A DNA stretch of 64,000 nt from Aliagarivorans taiwanensis DSM 22990 (GTDB lineage Bacteria > Pseudomonadota > Gammaproteobacteria > Enterobacterales > Celerinatantimonadaceae), in assembly GCF_000429505.1 (NCBI RefSeq), contig NZ_AUBZ01000001.1:124001-188000 (forward strand), read 5' to 3'. Shown here one piece after another: positions 46,441 through 56,088 of this stretch; position 1 is the first letter of the stretch, and every line of letters begins with the position of its first letter. The notes under the pieces are model-generated. The model did not search any database. It was given only the letters and a program-made list of their open reading frames with translations, and had not been told where the DNA came from. Both the position numbers and the translations under genes were made by a program.

Positions 46441-47142
46441 TTACGCCCTCACCACACCAGCACTAAAGCGGATTTCCAGCCGTTTCAGCACATATTCAGA
46501 CACACTGGTCAGCGCCAGGTACACCGCGGCCACTGGGATAAAGAACAGGAAGGGTTCATGCACCGCACCAGCGGCTTCTTTTGCCAGGCGAACCATGTCT
46601 TCCAGTCCAATCACCGATACCAGCGCGGTGGTTTTAACCAACACCAACCAGTTATTACCAATGCCAGGGATCGCATGGCGAATCATCTGCGGCACGGTAA
46701 TCCGTTTAAACACCTGCCAGGCTGACATGCCATAAGCACGCCCAGCTTCGATTTGCCCATGCTCTACCGCAAGGAAGGCACCGCGGAAGGTCTCGCCCAT
46801 GTAGGCGCCAAAAATAAAGCCAATGGTGGTAACACCCGCCACAAACTCATTGATGTTTATATAAAAGTCGATGCCATAGCGCTCATAAAGCACATCGGAA
46901 AAGGCATTCACACCGATTTGAGCACCAAAGAAGATCAGCAGCATCAGCACCAGATCGGGTACCCCGCGGATAACCGTGGTGTACACCATGGCGATGCCAT
47001 TTAGCACTTTGTTCTTGGACAAACGAGCCACTGCAGCGAGCATTCCCAACAACAAAGCAATAAATAGAGAGAGGAAGGCCACTTCTAAGGTTAGGATCGC
47101 GCCCTTAAAAATTGCCGGGCCGTAGCCGTGAAGGTCTAACAT
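46441..47142 (-). CDS. Polar amino-acid ABC transporter permease (HisQ/ArtQ type)
   Basis: The 233-residue permease has VAFLSLFIALLLGMLAAVARLS, TTVIRGVPDLVLMLLIFFG and EAA loop EAGRAYGMSAWQVFKRITVPQMIRHA (key residues EAA-G). It pairs with the next permease. A hairpin between it and the binding-protein gene is described separately. Confidence 0.88.
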   Translation of the reverse strand: MLDLHGYGPAIFKGAILTLEVAFLSLFIALLLGMLAAVARLSKNKVLNGIAMVYTTVIRGVPDLVLMLLIFFGAQIGVNAFSDVLYERYGIDFYININEFVAGVTTIGFIFGAYMGETFRGAFLAVEHGQIEAGRAYGMSAWQVFKRITVPQMIRHAIPGIGNNWLVLVKTTALVSVIGLEDMVRLAKEAAGAVHEPFLFFIPVAAVYLALTSVSEYVLKRLEIRFSAGVVRA

Positions 47143-47159
47143 AGTTTGGATCTCAGCTT

Positions 47160-47177
47160 AGGGCGGTCTCCCGCCCT
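47160..47177 (-). terminator. Hairpin between binding-protein and permease genes
   Basis: AGGGCG/CGCCCT stem with a GTCTCC loop just after the binding-protein stop; it probably lowers read-through into the permeases or protects the abundant binding-protein message. Confidence 0.6.
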
Positions 47178-47189
47178 TGTCGCTTTGGA

Positions 47190-47954
47190 TTACTTCTTGA
47201 TGCTGTAATCGAAGTACTTGGCGTTGATTTCGTCGTAAACACCGTTTTCTTTCACGGTTGCCAGAGCCTTGTTAAACATCTCAATCAAATCGGTGTCACG
47301 CTTACGCGCTGCAACACCTACGCCTTCACCTAGCTGAACGTTATCGCCCAGTACTTTGTAGGCATCGCCGCCATCGGCTTCGATAATGGTGCTAACGCCC
47401 ACTGGGTAATCCAGTACCACTACGTCAAGACGGCCGCCACGTAGGTCATTTACCAGGTCATCACCAGCGGTGTAGCGTTTGATTTCAGCCACGCTGCTGT
47501 AGTTCTCGGTGGCGTAAACGTCTTGGATGGTACCGCGTTGTGCACCTACACGCAGACCTTTCAGCGTTTCTGGGTTATAAGGGTCAACTTCGCTGGCTTT
47601 AGGGCCGAAGAAACCAGTTGGCGTATTGTAGTAAGCTTCTGAGAACAGGACTTTCTTAGCACGCTCTTCGTTGATAGACATTGATGAGAAGATCGCATCG
47701 TATTTGCGCGCCAACAGACCCGGAATAATGCCATCCCATGCCTGTACTATCCACTCACACTTCACCTGCATCTCTTCACACACTGCGTTACCAAGATCAA
47801 TCTCGAAACCAGTCAGAGAGCCATCTGGCGCGCGGTATTCAAAAGGTTCATAAGGTACGTCAACGGCTAAACGAACCACGTCCCAGTCTTTAGCTTGAAC
47901 GGCGGTGCTTGACAGAACGACTGCTCCAAATAGAGCGACCAGTGTTTTCTTCAT
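47190..47954 (-). CDS. Polar amino-acid ABC transporter binding protein (HisJ/ArtJ type)
   Basis: I place the start at the ATG at 47954, because GGAG lies right before it; an upstream ATG at 47966 gives 4 more residues. The signal peptide ends SSTAVQA. The mature 230-odd residues have the family 3 solute-binding features VRLAVDVPYEPFEYRAPDGSLTGFEIDL and CEWIVQAWDGIIPGL, VLDYPVGV. It binds an amino acid such as histidine, lysine or arginine; the particular ligand is inferred from the fold only. Confidence 0.88.
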   Translation of the reverse strand: MKKTLVALFGAVVLSSTAVQAKDWDVVRLAVDVPYEPFEYRAPDGSLTGFEIDLGNAVCEEMQVKCEWIVQAWDGIIPGLLARKYDAIFSSMSINEERAKKVLFSEAYYNTPTGFFGPKASEVDPYNPETLKGLRVGAQRGTIQDVYATENYSSVAEIKRYTAGDDLVNDLRGGRLDVVVLDYPVGVSTIIEADGGDAYKVLGDNVQLGEGVGVAARKRDTDLIEMFNKALATVKENGVYDEINAKYFDYSIKK

Positions 47955-48059
47955 TGTTTTCTCCATGTGTTTGCTTTAAGTACCGGACTGGGTTGTCGCG
48001 ATACTTCTTCCCTAGTTAGTAATAGTAGTTTTTATCGATATCTTTTAAGAATTTTGGGC

Positions 48060-48830
48060 TTAGTATTTCGGTGCTAAGAACTGCTTCATCCGCTCGGAGT
48101 CGGGGTTGTTAAACACCTTATCTGGCGTGCCCTGCTCCTCTACGATGCCTTGATGTAAGAACATCACGTGATTGCTCACGTCACGGGCAAAGGCCATCTC
48201 GTGGGTCACCACTACCATGGTGCGGCCCTCTTCTGCCAGTGAGCGCATTACCTTAAGCACTTCGCCTACCAGCTCAGGGTCGAGCGCAGATGTGGGTTCA
48301 TCAAACAACATCACCTCAGGGTCCATGGCCAAAGCACGCGCGATGGCTGCACGCTGCTGCTGGCCGCCAGACATATGCGCCGGGTAGTAGTCGCGACGCT
48401 CATAGAGTCCGACTCGCTCCAACAACTCTTTAGCGTGTTCAGTGGCCTCGGCCTTGCTTTTGCCAAGTACGTGGATGGGCGCTTCAACGATGTTCTCTAA
48501 TACGGTCATGTGTGACCATAGGTTGAAGCTTTGAAATACCATCGACAGGCGCGAGCGCATATGCTCAACCTGACGCTTATCGGCGGGGGCACGGTCGCCA
48601 TTGCGCAGTTGCTTAAATGCTAAATGTTCGCCGTGGACGTAAATCTCACCTAGAGTGGGGATCTCAAGCAGGTTCATACAGCGAAGGAAAGTACTCTTAC
48701 CAGAACCGGAAGAGCCGATGATAGATATCACATCACCTTTGTGCGCGGTTAAATCGATGCCTTTAAGCACCTCATGTTCACCAAAGGTTTTATGCACATT
48801 ACGCGCTTCTAATGCCGCAGTTTGACTCAT
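48060..48830 (-). CDS. Polar amino-acid ABC transporter ATP-binding protein (HisP/ArtP type)
   Basis: The 256-residue ATPase has Walker [19 protein letters not shown], the HisP-type loop [26 protein letters not shown], the signature [17 protein letters not shown], and Walker [26 protein letters not shown] precedes the ATG. It is first of the four-gene transporter, about 93 bases before the binding protein. Confidence 0.9.
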   Translation of the reverse strand: MSQTAALEARNVHKTFGEHEVLKGIDLTAHKGDVISIIGSSGSGKSTFLRCMNLLEIPTLGEIYVHGEHLAFKQLRNGDRAPADKRQVEHMRSRLSMVFQSFNLWSHMTVLENIVEAPIHVLGKSKAEATEHAKELLERVGLYERRDYYPAHMSGGQQQRAAIARALAMDPEVMLFDEPTSALDPELVGEVLKVMRSLAEEGRTMVVVTHEMAFARDVSNHVMFLHQGIVEEQGTPDKVFNNPDSERMKQFLAPKY

Positions 48831-49657
48831 TCTGTTCCTTGTCTTTGCAAGCCGATTACCGCGCCTGCAAAAGCGAGGCTCAGATCACACTATAAAGTGT
48901 TTTGGCATGACAACTCTATTATTCCCAATGATTAGAAAGCTACCACTGTAATCCGGCAAACTCAACATTTTGTGGTGCAATCTCACAATTTCAGCCTAGA
49001 TTATGTTCTATTTCTAATCAACCGCCGGATATTTATATTCATTTTCAGTGCATATTACATCGATTATGGTCTTGTTTTTCCACACCCTCAGTTGCGCGTA
49101 GTTCACTCAGTTTTGTCCTTATATAGAAGCTCGCCTTTTCCTTAGGGCACGTTGTTGATGTGTTGTTAACTTGTAAACACAGCAATTGCTTATTTTATTA
49201 AGGGAGCCAAATTTGGTAAGTAACTTACAGACAAAAATCCCTAGCGTTTGCTGTCATATCCAAAATAAGCAGAATTACGTAGTAAAATTACTTACTATTT
49301 GGCGATTATTGATCTTGATCAATCTTTGGAATCTAACGGCTTTGCTACAATTTCCGCCAACGATGCTAAAAGGTATTGCTTACAATTGGATCTTTGTTAA
49401 GCATTAGTAGCTAAACTTGGCGTAGTCTGCTGAAAAATGTTCGAAAGGCTCTAGATTCAACTTACCAATAACGCATGTTAAAACGTCGTCCAACTGGCCA
49501 AAAGATGAGCTGTATTCATCGCTTTTGACCACTGGGCTAAATTTGTACGGATTACAACATTACAATTTGTTTCAGAGAAGGATCTCGCATTAGCCCAGGG
49601 CAAAATTGGCTCAGAAGATCTGCATCTGATCCAGCGTACTAAAACACTGAGGATAAT
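48831..49657. other. Long intergenic region before the pfl block
   Basis: The 827-base gap contains the promoter of the hisP-type gene on the minus strand and the FNR-type site of the pfl block. It is AT-rich from 48900 to 49330. Short frames (for example 49186-49407) lack ribosome-binding sites and are rejected. No RNA gene or repeat is recognised. Confidence 0.45.
49309..49322 (+). promoter_or_regulatory. Perfect FNR-type site upstream of the pfl block
   Basis: TTGATCTTGATCAA is an exact TTGAT-N4-ATCAA palindrome. It lies 336 bases before the DUF3360 start codon. Anaerobic induction by an FNR-type regulator is expected, as for focA-pflB in other gammaproteobacteria. Confidence 0.75.
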
Positions 49658-51178
49658 ATGTCTACAAACGCACATCAGCGTCGAGATGCAGAAGAAAAAA
49701 CCTATCAGGAGCTTCACCGCCCCGCGTCAGAGTTTGACAGCCGCTCTGACTATCTGGATCACGAACTGCAAATCATGAAGCCGCGACGCTGGTCGCTCAA
49801 CCTGCCAGGCCGTGATTTTCGCTTTGAATAGGAAGATCTGGTTCCCGCTATCGCCGGTACTATCGGCATTATTGCCATGTACTCTGCGGTGATGTCATCT
49901 TGGGCCGAAGCCCTCACCGCCAAATATGAATGGGTAAACCTCGGCAAAGACTTTGCCATTGAAGTGGCCCGGGTAGAGATGTTAATCCCCGCGCTGCTAT
50001 TCTGCGTGCTTGCCTCAGGCTTTGTTAACCCGCGCGCTAACTTGGCCGGTAACCACGGCCCGATGATCCCAATGATTGCCGGTATCGCACTGGCCGGCGC
50101 TCATCCTCTGGCCTTGGCCATCTTGATTGGCGTGTTCGGCCTGCTACTTAGCTACCTCAAAGGCGGCTCCAAGCTGGTTAACCTAACCTCGCAAGGCGTA
50201 GCCGGTGGTTTGCTGGTTTACTTAGGCTTTACCGGCTCGATGAGCCAGATTGGCGAGGTTCAAAAATGGGCCAATGGCCTGGAAGGCGAGATGGGCTATG
50301 TGGGCCTGATCGTATTGTTCGCCACTATCGTGTTATATGCGGTTCTCGCCAAGCTCGGTAAACGCTGGCTGGCTATTCCGCTGTGTGCAGTAACCGGCCT
50401 GGTTATCGCGCTGATGTGTGGCGCAGGCTTTGACTTGGTATTTGAAACCCAAGTTGGCCTGCCTAACCTGAACCCGGTTTACTGGTGGGGCTCGCAAGAG
50501 CACGGCTGGATGCTCGGTCTTCCCAACCTGCAACAGTTTATTGCATCGCTGCCATTCGCTATTTTGGCGGTTGCCATGTGGTCTCCCGATTTTCTTGGCC
50601 ACCGTATCTTCCAAGAACTGAACTACCCCAACAAAACCGACAAGGTATTGATGGACGTGGATGACACCATGACCGTGTGTTCGGTACGCCAAATGGTCGG
50701 TACTGCAGTCGGAGGCGGTAACATCACCTCAAGCTGGGGTACCTATATGATCCCAGCAGCCATCGCAAAACGTCCGATTCCGGCCGGCGCCATCGTATTG
50801 GGCGTACTGGTTATGACCATCGCCGTATTGGGCTTCCCGATGGATGTGGCAGTATGGCCACCGGTGATGCGTGTTGCCCTGCTAGTAGGGGTATCGCTGC
50901 CACTTTTAGAAGCCGGCATGCAGATGATTAAAGACGCAAAAGATTCACAATCTGCGGGTATTTGTGTATTCGCAGCGATGGTGACCAACCCAGTTTTGGC
51001 TTGGGCACTAACAATGGCACTGGACAACAATGGTTTGATCGGCGATAAAGAGCGCCCGAAAGCCCTGAGCTATATTGACCGGGTTATTATTCCTGTATCA
51101 GTACTGCTGATCTGTTTAGCCGCAATGCTCGCGGTTGGCATGCTTGAAAGACAGTATGGCATTCCGGCTTTGTTGTAA
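49658..51178 (+). pseudogene. DUF3360 family membrane protein, interrupted by in-frame TAG
   Basis: From the ATG at 49658 (ACTGAGGATAAT upstream) the frame runs in phase to the stop at 51176-51178, 506 codons. A single TAG is at 49829-49831 (codon 58), between RDFRFE and EDLVPAIAGTIG. Both sides read as one protein: a charged cytoplasmic N-terminus followed by about eleven helices, including HPLALAILIGVFGLLLSYLKGG and LTSQGVAGGLLVYLGFTG. I recognise it as DUF3360, a membrane family with transporter-like topology. The downstream frame is uncorrupted, so the stop is recent, tolerated, read through, or a base error. It lies where focA usually precedes pflB. Confidence 0.75.
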
Positions 51179-51302
51179 CAGTTTCGGTTTAACTTCGCTC
51201 GGCCCTATACTACCGAGTGAGTAAAAGATAAGCGGCGCGGTCGCGTCGCAGTGTGGCGACACACGTTTTACATTTGTATACCAACTATAGGTGGGACAAA
51301 AC

Positions 51303-53585
51303 ATGGCAGATAAGAACGACGTTTTTGCAAGCGCTTGGGAAGGCTTTGCCGCCGGCGACTGGCAAAATGAGGTTAACGTTCGTGACTTTATTCAGAAAAA
51401 CTACACCCCATATGAAGGTGACGAGAGCTTCCTAGCTGATGCTACCGAAGCGACCGACGCCCTGTGGGACAAAGTCATGGAAGGCATTAAAGAAGAAAAC
51501 CGCACCCACGCGCCGGTAGACTTCGACACCTCAGTTATTTCAACCATTACTGCTCACGATGCCGGTTACATCAACAAAGACCTGGAAACCATCGTAGGTC
51601 TGCAAACTGAAGCGCCTCTGAAACGTGCCATCATCCCTAACGGTGGTATCCGCATGATCGAAGGTTCTTGTAAAGCCTACGATCGCGAACTTGACCCACA
51701 AGTTTCTAAGATCTTCAGCGAGTACCGTAAGACTCACAACCAAGGTGTATTCGACGTTTACACTGGCGACATCATGAAGTGTCGTAAGTCTGGTGTTCTG
51801 ACTGGTCTGCCAGATGCTTACGGCCGTGGTCGTATCATCGGTGACTACCGTCGCGTAGCGCTATACGGCATCGACTTCCTGATGGCTGACAAAGCTAAAC
51901 AGCACAAGTCTTTGGAAAAAGACCTGGTTGGCGGCGAGACTCTGGCTGAAACCATCCAACTGCGTGAAGAGATCTTCGAGCAGTACCGTGCTCTGGACCA
52001 AATCAAGCAGATGGCAGCGAAATACGGCTGTGACATCTCTGGTCCTGCTACCAACGCTCAAGAAGCTGTTCAGTGGACCTACTTCGGTTACCTGGCTGCG
52101 GTTAAGTCTCAAAACGGCGCAGCAATGTCGTTTGGTCGTAACACCACCTTCCTGGATATCTTCATCGAGCGTGATATCGCTGCTGGTAAACTGACCGAGC
52201 AAGATGCGCAAGAGCTGATCGACCACTTGGTGATGAAGCTGCGTATGGTTCGTTTCCTACGTACCCCTGAGTACGATGAGTTGTTCTCTGGTGACCCAAT
52301 CTGGGCAACCGAGTCTATGGGTGGTATGGGCACCGACGGCCGTACCCTGGTTAGCCGTACTGCGTTCCGCTTCCTGAACACCCTGTACACCATGGGCCCA
52401 TCTCCAGAGCCAAACATCACTGTACTGTGGTCAGAGCAACTGCCTATCAACTTTAAGAAATACTGTGCCAAGGTTTCTATCGACACCTCGTCTATCCAGT
52501 ACGAGAACGATGACCTGATGCGTAACGACTTCCAAAACGACGACTACGCAATCGCATGTTGTGTATCGCCAATGGTTGTTGGTAAGCACATGCAGTTCTT
52601 CGGCGCTCGCGCTAACCTGGCTAAAACCCTGCTGTACGCAATCAACGGCGGTGTTGATGAGAAGCTGAAGATGCAGGTTGGTCCTAAGTCTGACAAGATC
52701 ACCGACGAAGTTCTGAACTACGACGATGTGATGGGTCGCCTGGACACCTTCATGGATTGGCTGGCTGAGCAATACGTGACTGCACTGAACTGCATCCACT
52801 ACATGCACGATAAGTACAGCTACGAAGCTTCTCTAATGGCGCTGCACGATCGTGACGTTCGTCGCACCATGGCGTGTGGTATTGCGGGTCTGTCTGTTGC
52901 TGCTGACTCTCTGTCTGCTATCAAGTTCGCGACTGTTAAGCCAGTACGTGACGAAGACGGCATCGCAGTAGACTTCGACATCGAAGGCGAGTATCCGAAA
53001 TTCGGTAACAACGACGACGCCGTTGACGCTATCGCGGTTGATCTGGTTGAGCGCTTCATGAACAAGATTCGTAAGCTGAAAACCTACCGCAACGCCGTTC
53101 CAACTCAGTCTGTACTGACCATTACTTCTAACGTTGTATACGGTAAGAAGACCGGTACTACTCCTGACGGTCGTAAAGCTGGCGCGCCATTCGCTCCAGG
53201 TGCAAACCCAATGCACGGCCGTGACGAGAAAGGTGCTGTAGCGTCTCTGACTTCGGTAGCAAAACTGCCATTTGCTAACGCGCAAGACGGTATCTCTTAC
53301 ACCTTCTCTATCGTACCTAACGCACTGGGTAAAGATGATGACACTCAGAAGACCAACCTGGCTGGTCTGATGGACGGTTACTTCTACCACAACGCTGACG
53401 TTGAAGGTGGTCAACACTTGAACGTTAACGTAATGAACCGTGAGATGCTGATGGACGCGATGGAAAACCCTGAGAAATACCCTCAGCTAACCATCCGTGT
53501 ATCAGGTTACGCAGTACGCTTTAACTCTTTGACCAAAGAGCAACAGCAAGACGTAATCACCCGTACCTTCACTCAAAGCATGTAA
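51303..53585 (+). CDS. pflB: Pyruvate formate-lyase
   Basis: From the ATG at 51303 (AGGTGGG upstream) the enzyme has 760 residues, as in E. coli. It splits pyruvate with CoA to acetyl-CoA and formate using a glycyl radical. The adjacent catalytic cysteines are 419-420 in [13 protein letters not shown], and the radical glycine is residue 735 in [10 protein letters not shown]. The codon use is biased to highly expressed codons. It is activated by PflA, encoded next, with a strong terminator between. Confidence 0.97.
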   Translation: MADKNDVFASAWEGFAAGDWQNEVNVRDFIQKNYTPYEGDESFLADATEATDALWDKVMEGIKEENRTHAPVDFDTSVISTITAHDAGYINKDLETIVGLQTEAPLKRAIIPNGGIRMIEGSCKAYDRELDPQVSKIFSEYRKTHNQGVFDVYTGDIMKCRKSGVLTGLPDAYGRGRIIGDYRRVALYGIDFLMADKAKQHKSLEKDLVGGETLAETIQLREEIFEQYRALDQIKQMAAKYGCDISGPATNAQEAVQWTYFGYLAAVKSQNGAAMSFGRNTTFLDIFIERDIAAGKLTEQDAQELIDHLVMKLRMVRFLRTPEYDELFSGDPIWATESMGGMGTDGRTLVSRTAFRFLNTLYTMGPSPEPNITVLWSEQLPINFKKYCAKVSIDTSSIQYENDDLMRNDFQNDDYAIACCVSPMVVGKHMQFFGARANLAKTLLYAINGGVDEKLKMQVGPKSDKITDEVLNYDDVMGRLDTFMDWLAEQYVTALNCIHYMHDKYSYEASLMALHDRDVRRTMACGIAGLSVAADSLSAIKFATVKPVRDEDGIAVDFDIEGEYPKFGNNDDAVDAIAVDLVERFMNKIRKLKTYRNAVPTQSVLTITSNVVYGKKTGTTPDGRKAGAPFAPGANPMHGRDEKGAVASLTSVAKLPFANAQDGISYTFSIVPNALGKDDDTQKTNLAGLMDGYFYHNADVEGGQHLNVNVMNREMLMDAMENPEKYPQLTIRVSGYAVRFNSLTKEQQQDVITRTFTQSM

Positions 53586-53628
53586 TTGCCTTGAGTAGTT
53601 TCGGCTAAGCCGATACTGCGGTTATAAT

Positions 53629-53662
53629 AAGCCCCGGCCAAATTTGGTCGGGGCTTTTCTTT
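53629..53662 (+). terminator. pflB terminator
   Basis: An AAGCCCCG(G)CC / GG(T)CGGGGCTT stem with an AAATTT loop and a T-rich tail sits between pflB and pflA. pflA would need read-through or its own promoter, which gives lower activase levels. Confidence 0.85.
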
Positions 53663-53680
53663 TTTGAGGTAGAAAACTTA

Positions 53681-54421
53681 ATGGCAACTGTTGGACGTAT
53701 CCACTCCACCGAATCATGCGGAACCGTTGACGGACCCGGTATCCGATTTATTGTTTTTACGCAGGGCTGCTTGATGCGCTGCCAGTACTGCCATAACCGT
53801 GATACCTGGGATCTGCACGACGGCAAAGAAGTGACTGTCGATCAGATCATGAACGACCTGCGCCCCTACCGTAACTATATGAATGCCAGCGGCGGCGGCG
53901 TCACTGCCAGCGGTGGCGAAGCGATGCTGCAGCCTGAGTTTATTCGCGACCTGTTCCGCGCCTGTCAGGCGGAAGGCATCCACACCTGTCTTGATACCAA
54001 CGGCTATATCCGCAAGCACACCGATGTGGTTGACGAAGTGATGGAAGCCGCCGATCTGGTGATGCTCGACATCAAGCAGCTTAACGACGATGTGCACAAG
54101 ACCTTGGTTGGCGTCAGCAACAAGCGGGTACTGGACTTCGCCAAGTACCTCAACCAAATCGGCCAAACCACTTGGATTCGTTATGTTGTGGTACCGGGTA
54201 AGAGCGACGATGATGAGTCGGCCATTGCACTAGGCGAGTTCATTAAAGACTTCGATAACGTTGAGAAGATTGAGATGCTGCCCTACCACGAGCTGGGCAA
54301 ACACAAGTGGACCGCCATGGGCGAAGAGTACCCATTAGCCGGCGTGAAGCCGCCTTCAAAAGAGACCATGGAGCGCCTGCAGGCAATCCTCAAGCGCTAC
54401 CACGATAACGTGATCTTTTAA
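53681..54421 (+). CDS. pflA: Pyruvate formate-lyase-activating enzyme
   Basis: The 246-residue radical-SAM activase has the iron-sulfur motif CxxxCxxC at cysteines 30, 34 and 37 ([14 protein letters not shown]). It installs the glycyl radical on PflB using SAM and an electron from flavodoxin. TTGAGGT precedes the ATG. Its stop overlaps the start of rlmA by one base. Confidence 0.96.
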   Translation: MATVGRIHSTESCGTVDGPGIRFIVFTQGCLMRCQYCHNRDTWDLHDGKEVTVDQIMNDLRPYRNYMNASGGGVTASGGEAMLQPEFIRDLFRACQAEGIHTCLDTNGYIRKHTDVVDEVMEAADLVMLDIKQLNDDVHKTLVGVSNKRVLDFAKYLNQIGQTTWIRYVVVPGKSDDDESAIALGEFIKDFDNVEKIEMLPYHELGKHKWTAMGEEYPLAGVKPPSKETMERLQAILKRYHDNVIF

Positions 54422-55215
54422 TGCTGCTCTGCCCTATCTGTCAAAGCCCACTCACGCTTACCAACAAGCAGTGGGCTTGTGTTAACCGGCACAGCTTCGA
54501 TGTCGCCAAAGAAGGTTATGTTAACCTGCTGGCGGTGCAACATAAACGCTCCAAGAATCCCGGCGACAATACCGACATGATTCAAGCGCGCCAGCAGTTT
54601 ATGCATGGCGGGCACTACCATTTTTTGGCAGACGCCATCTGCGACCAGCTCGGCGAAGTCAACGCGAACACCCTACTCGACTTAGGCTGTGGTGAAGGCT
54701 ACTTCACCGAGGCGATGTTTGCATCACTCAAGCCAGCAGAGCTGTTCGCCATTGATATCTCTAAGGCCGCAGTACGCCTGGCGGCCAAGCGCCAGCCTGC
54801 GATAAACTACCTAGTGGCCAGTAACCACCGTATCCCCTTGCCGGAGCAAAGCGTTGATGTCGCAGTACGAGTGATGGCACCCAGTCAGCTCAGTGAGCTG
54901 CAGCGACTGATCAAACCGGGCGGCCACCTGTTGATTGTGCGTCCCGGCGCGCGTCACCTTTATCAGCTCAAGCAGCAGATCTACCAAGATGTGCGCTTGC
55001 ATGATGAGCAAGCCGATGAGCTTGAGGGCTTCCAGCTTCTTGAGCAACACAAGGTTGGCGCCGAGCTCACCCTTGACCAAGCAGCCATGGGCCAACTGGC
55101 CAGCATGACCCCCTTCGCTTGGCGTAAGACCGACAAACTAAAAGAGGCCTTGCAAAGCAAGACCTCTTTTGAAATGAGTACAGCGTTTGTGCTGGACTGG
55201 TATCAGCGGGACTAA
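54421..55215 (+). CDS. rlmA: 23S rRNA (guanine745-N1)-methyltransferase
   Basis: The 264-residue protein has an N-terminal zinc site (C4, C7, C20, H24 in CPICQSP and CVNRHSFD) and a Rossmann methyltransferase domain with motif I LLDLGCGEGYF. In E. coli RlmA methylates G745 of 23S rRNA. It is translationally coupled to pflA by a one-base overlap, a neighbourhood seen in other gammaproteobacteria. It is probably not fermentation-related. Confidence 0.88.
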   Translation: MLLCPICQSPLTLTNKQWACVNRHSFDVAKEGYVNLLAVQHKRSKNPGDNTDMIQARQQFMHGGHYHFLADAICDQLGEVNANTLLDLGCGEGYFTEAMFASLKPAELFAIDISKAAVRLAAKRQPAINYLVASNHRIPLPEQSVDVAVRVMAPSQLSELQRLIKPGGHLLIVRPGARHLYQLKQQIYQDVRLHDEQADELEGFQLLEQHKVGAELTLDQAAMGQLASMTPFAWRKTDKLKEALQSKTSFEMSTAFVLDWYQRD

Positions 55216-55245
55216 GCAGCTAGTCCCCATCATTAGGGCGCTGTT

Positions 55246-55686
55246 CTAGTCATCCACCAAGAAGCTTTTATCAAAGCGACGAAATGCTGCGTTGAGCGCT
55301 TCAGCCAGTTCAAAATAGCGCGGCTGAGTGGCGGCGGGCGCCAGCTGCACACCAGCCTCTGCCAGCTTCTCGTGCAGTTCGCGATACCAGCTGGCTAAGC
55401 TACGTGGCAGATGGGTGTTAGCGCGTTGGCCTAACCAGAATAGGCCGTGCAGGGGCATCAAGAATATCACCATGGCCATCATCACGGCCTGTGGCAGTAG
55501 CTCATGCATACCCGCCGAAAATGGAAGAATAACGGTCAGGACAGCAATCGCGGGCATGGTTTTCATTGCCAGCGTAGTGGCGGCAATCACCCGATTCTCG
55601 GGGAACATGGGAGCCAAAACACGCTGCGCCGGCCACTTTTTCATATATGCCCGGCCATCACGAACCCGCTCAGAAAAATTTGCCAT
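55246..55686 (-). CDS. yfbV: YfbV/DUF412 inner-membrane protein
   Basis: The 146-residue protein has two hydrophobic helices (MAMAT region IAVLTVILPFSAGM and AVMMAMVIFLMPLHGLFWLG) and the family's YMKKWPAQRVLAPMFPENRVI start. Its partner yfbV lies next to ackA in E. coli, and the neighbourhood agrees. Function is unknown; reported links to chromosome organisation concern the E. coli homologue. It converges with rlmA. Confidence 0.88.
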   Translation of the reverse strand: MANFSERVRDGRAYMKKWPAQRVLAPMFPENRVIAATTLAMKTMPAIAVLTVILPFSAGMHELLPQAVMMAMVIFLMPLHGLFWLGQRANTHLPRSLASWYRELHEKLAEAGVQLAPAATQPRYFELAEALNAAFRRFDKSFLVDD

Positions 55687-55883
55687 TCTCTACCCCTTAT
55701 CCAGACCTTTTTTCAACAACTTACCAGGGCGTTAGCCGCCACTGTGATTACTGCAAACCTCAAACAAACTCGCTCAGTCAGCGTTTAAAAATTGACCTTC
55801 GCCAATTCACAGTAAAATAACGAAAAATAATCGCTTTTCAGACAATAACACCGGTATTTTTGGCAAATCATTTCATGTATTAT

Positions 55884-55895
55884 TCACCGCGGTGA
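55884..55895. promoter_or_regulatory. Palindrome upstream of ackA
   Basis: TCACCGCGGTGA, a perfect 12-bp palindrome, lies about 195 bases before the ackA ATG. It may be an operator, but I do not recognise the motif and short GC palindromes occur by chance. The rest of the 55687-56088 gap shows no gene. Confidence 0.3.
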
Positions 55896-56088
55896 TACGA
55901 CTGTCTCTCATTTTTCTTTGTCCTAAGTGTAGCTCGTCTGCGCAATAGGCACTAGCTGAAATAAAATCGCTGTATTACCCGCGCTCCAAGCGAGGTTCGA
56001 ACGTTCCTGCACGTTGGCCGTGATTACCCGGTCAGACCTCCATCTGCGTCTATAATTGAACAAATTTAACCCCATAGGTATACGTAAC

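Noticed and set aside
49186-49407. Plus-strand 73-codon frame in the pfl upstream gap
   Set aside because: AT-rich sequence without ribosome-binding site that overlaps the FNR-type site.
49829-49831. TAG as a specially decoded amino acid codon
   Set aside because: Selenocysteine uses TGA, and pyrrolysine decoding would need genes not seen here; other TAG codons end genes normally (for example the stop at 31384).
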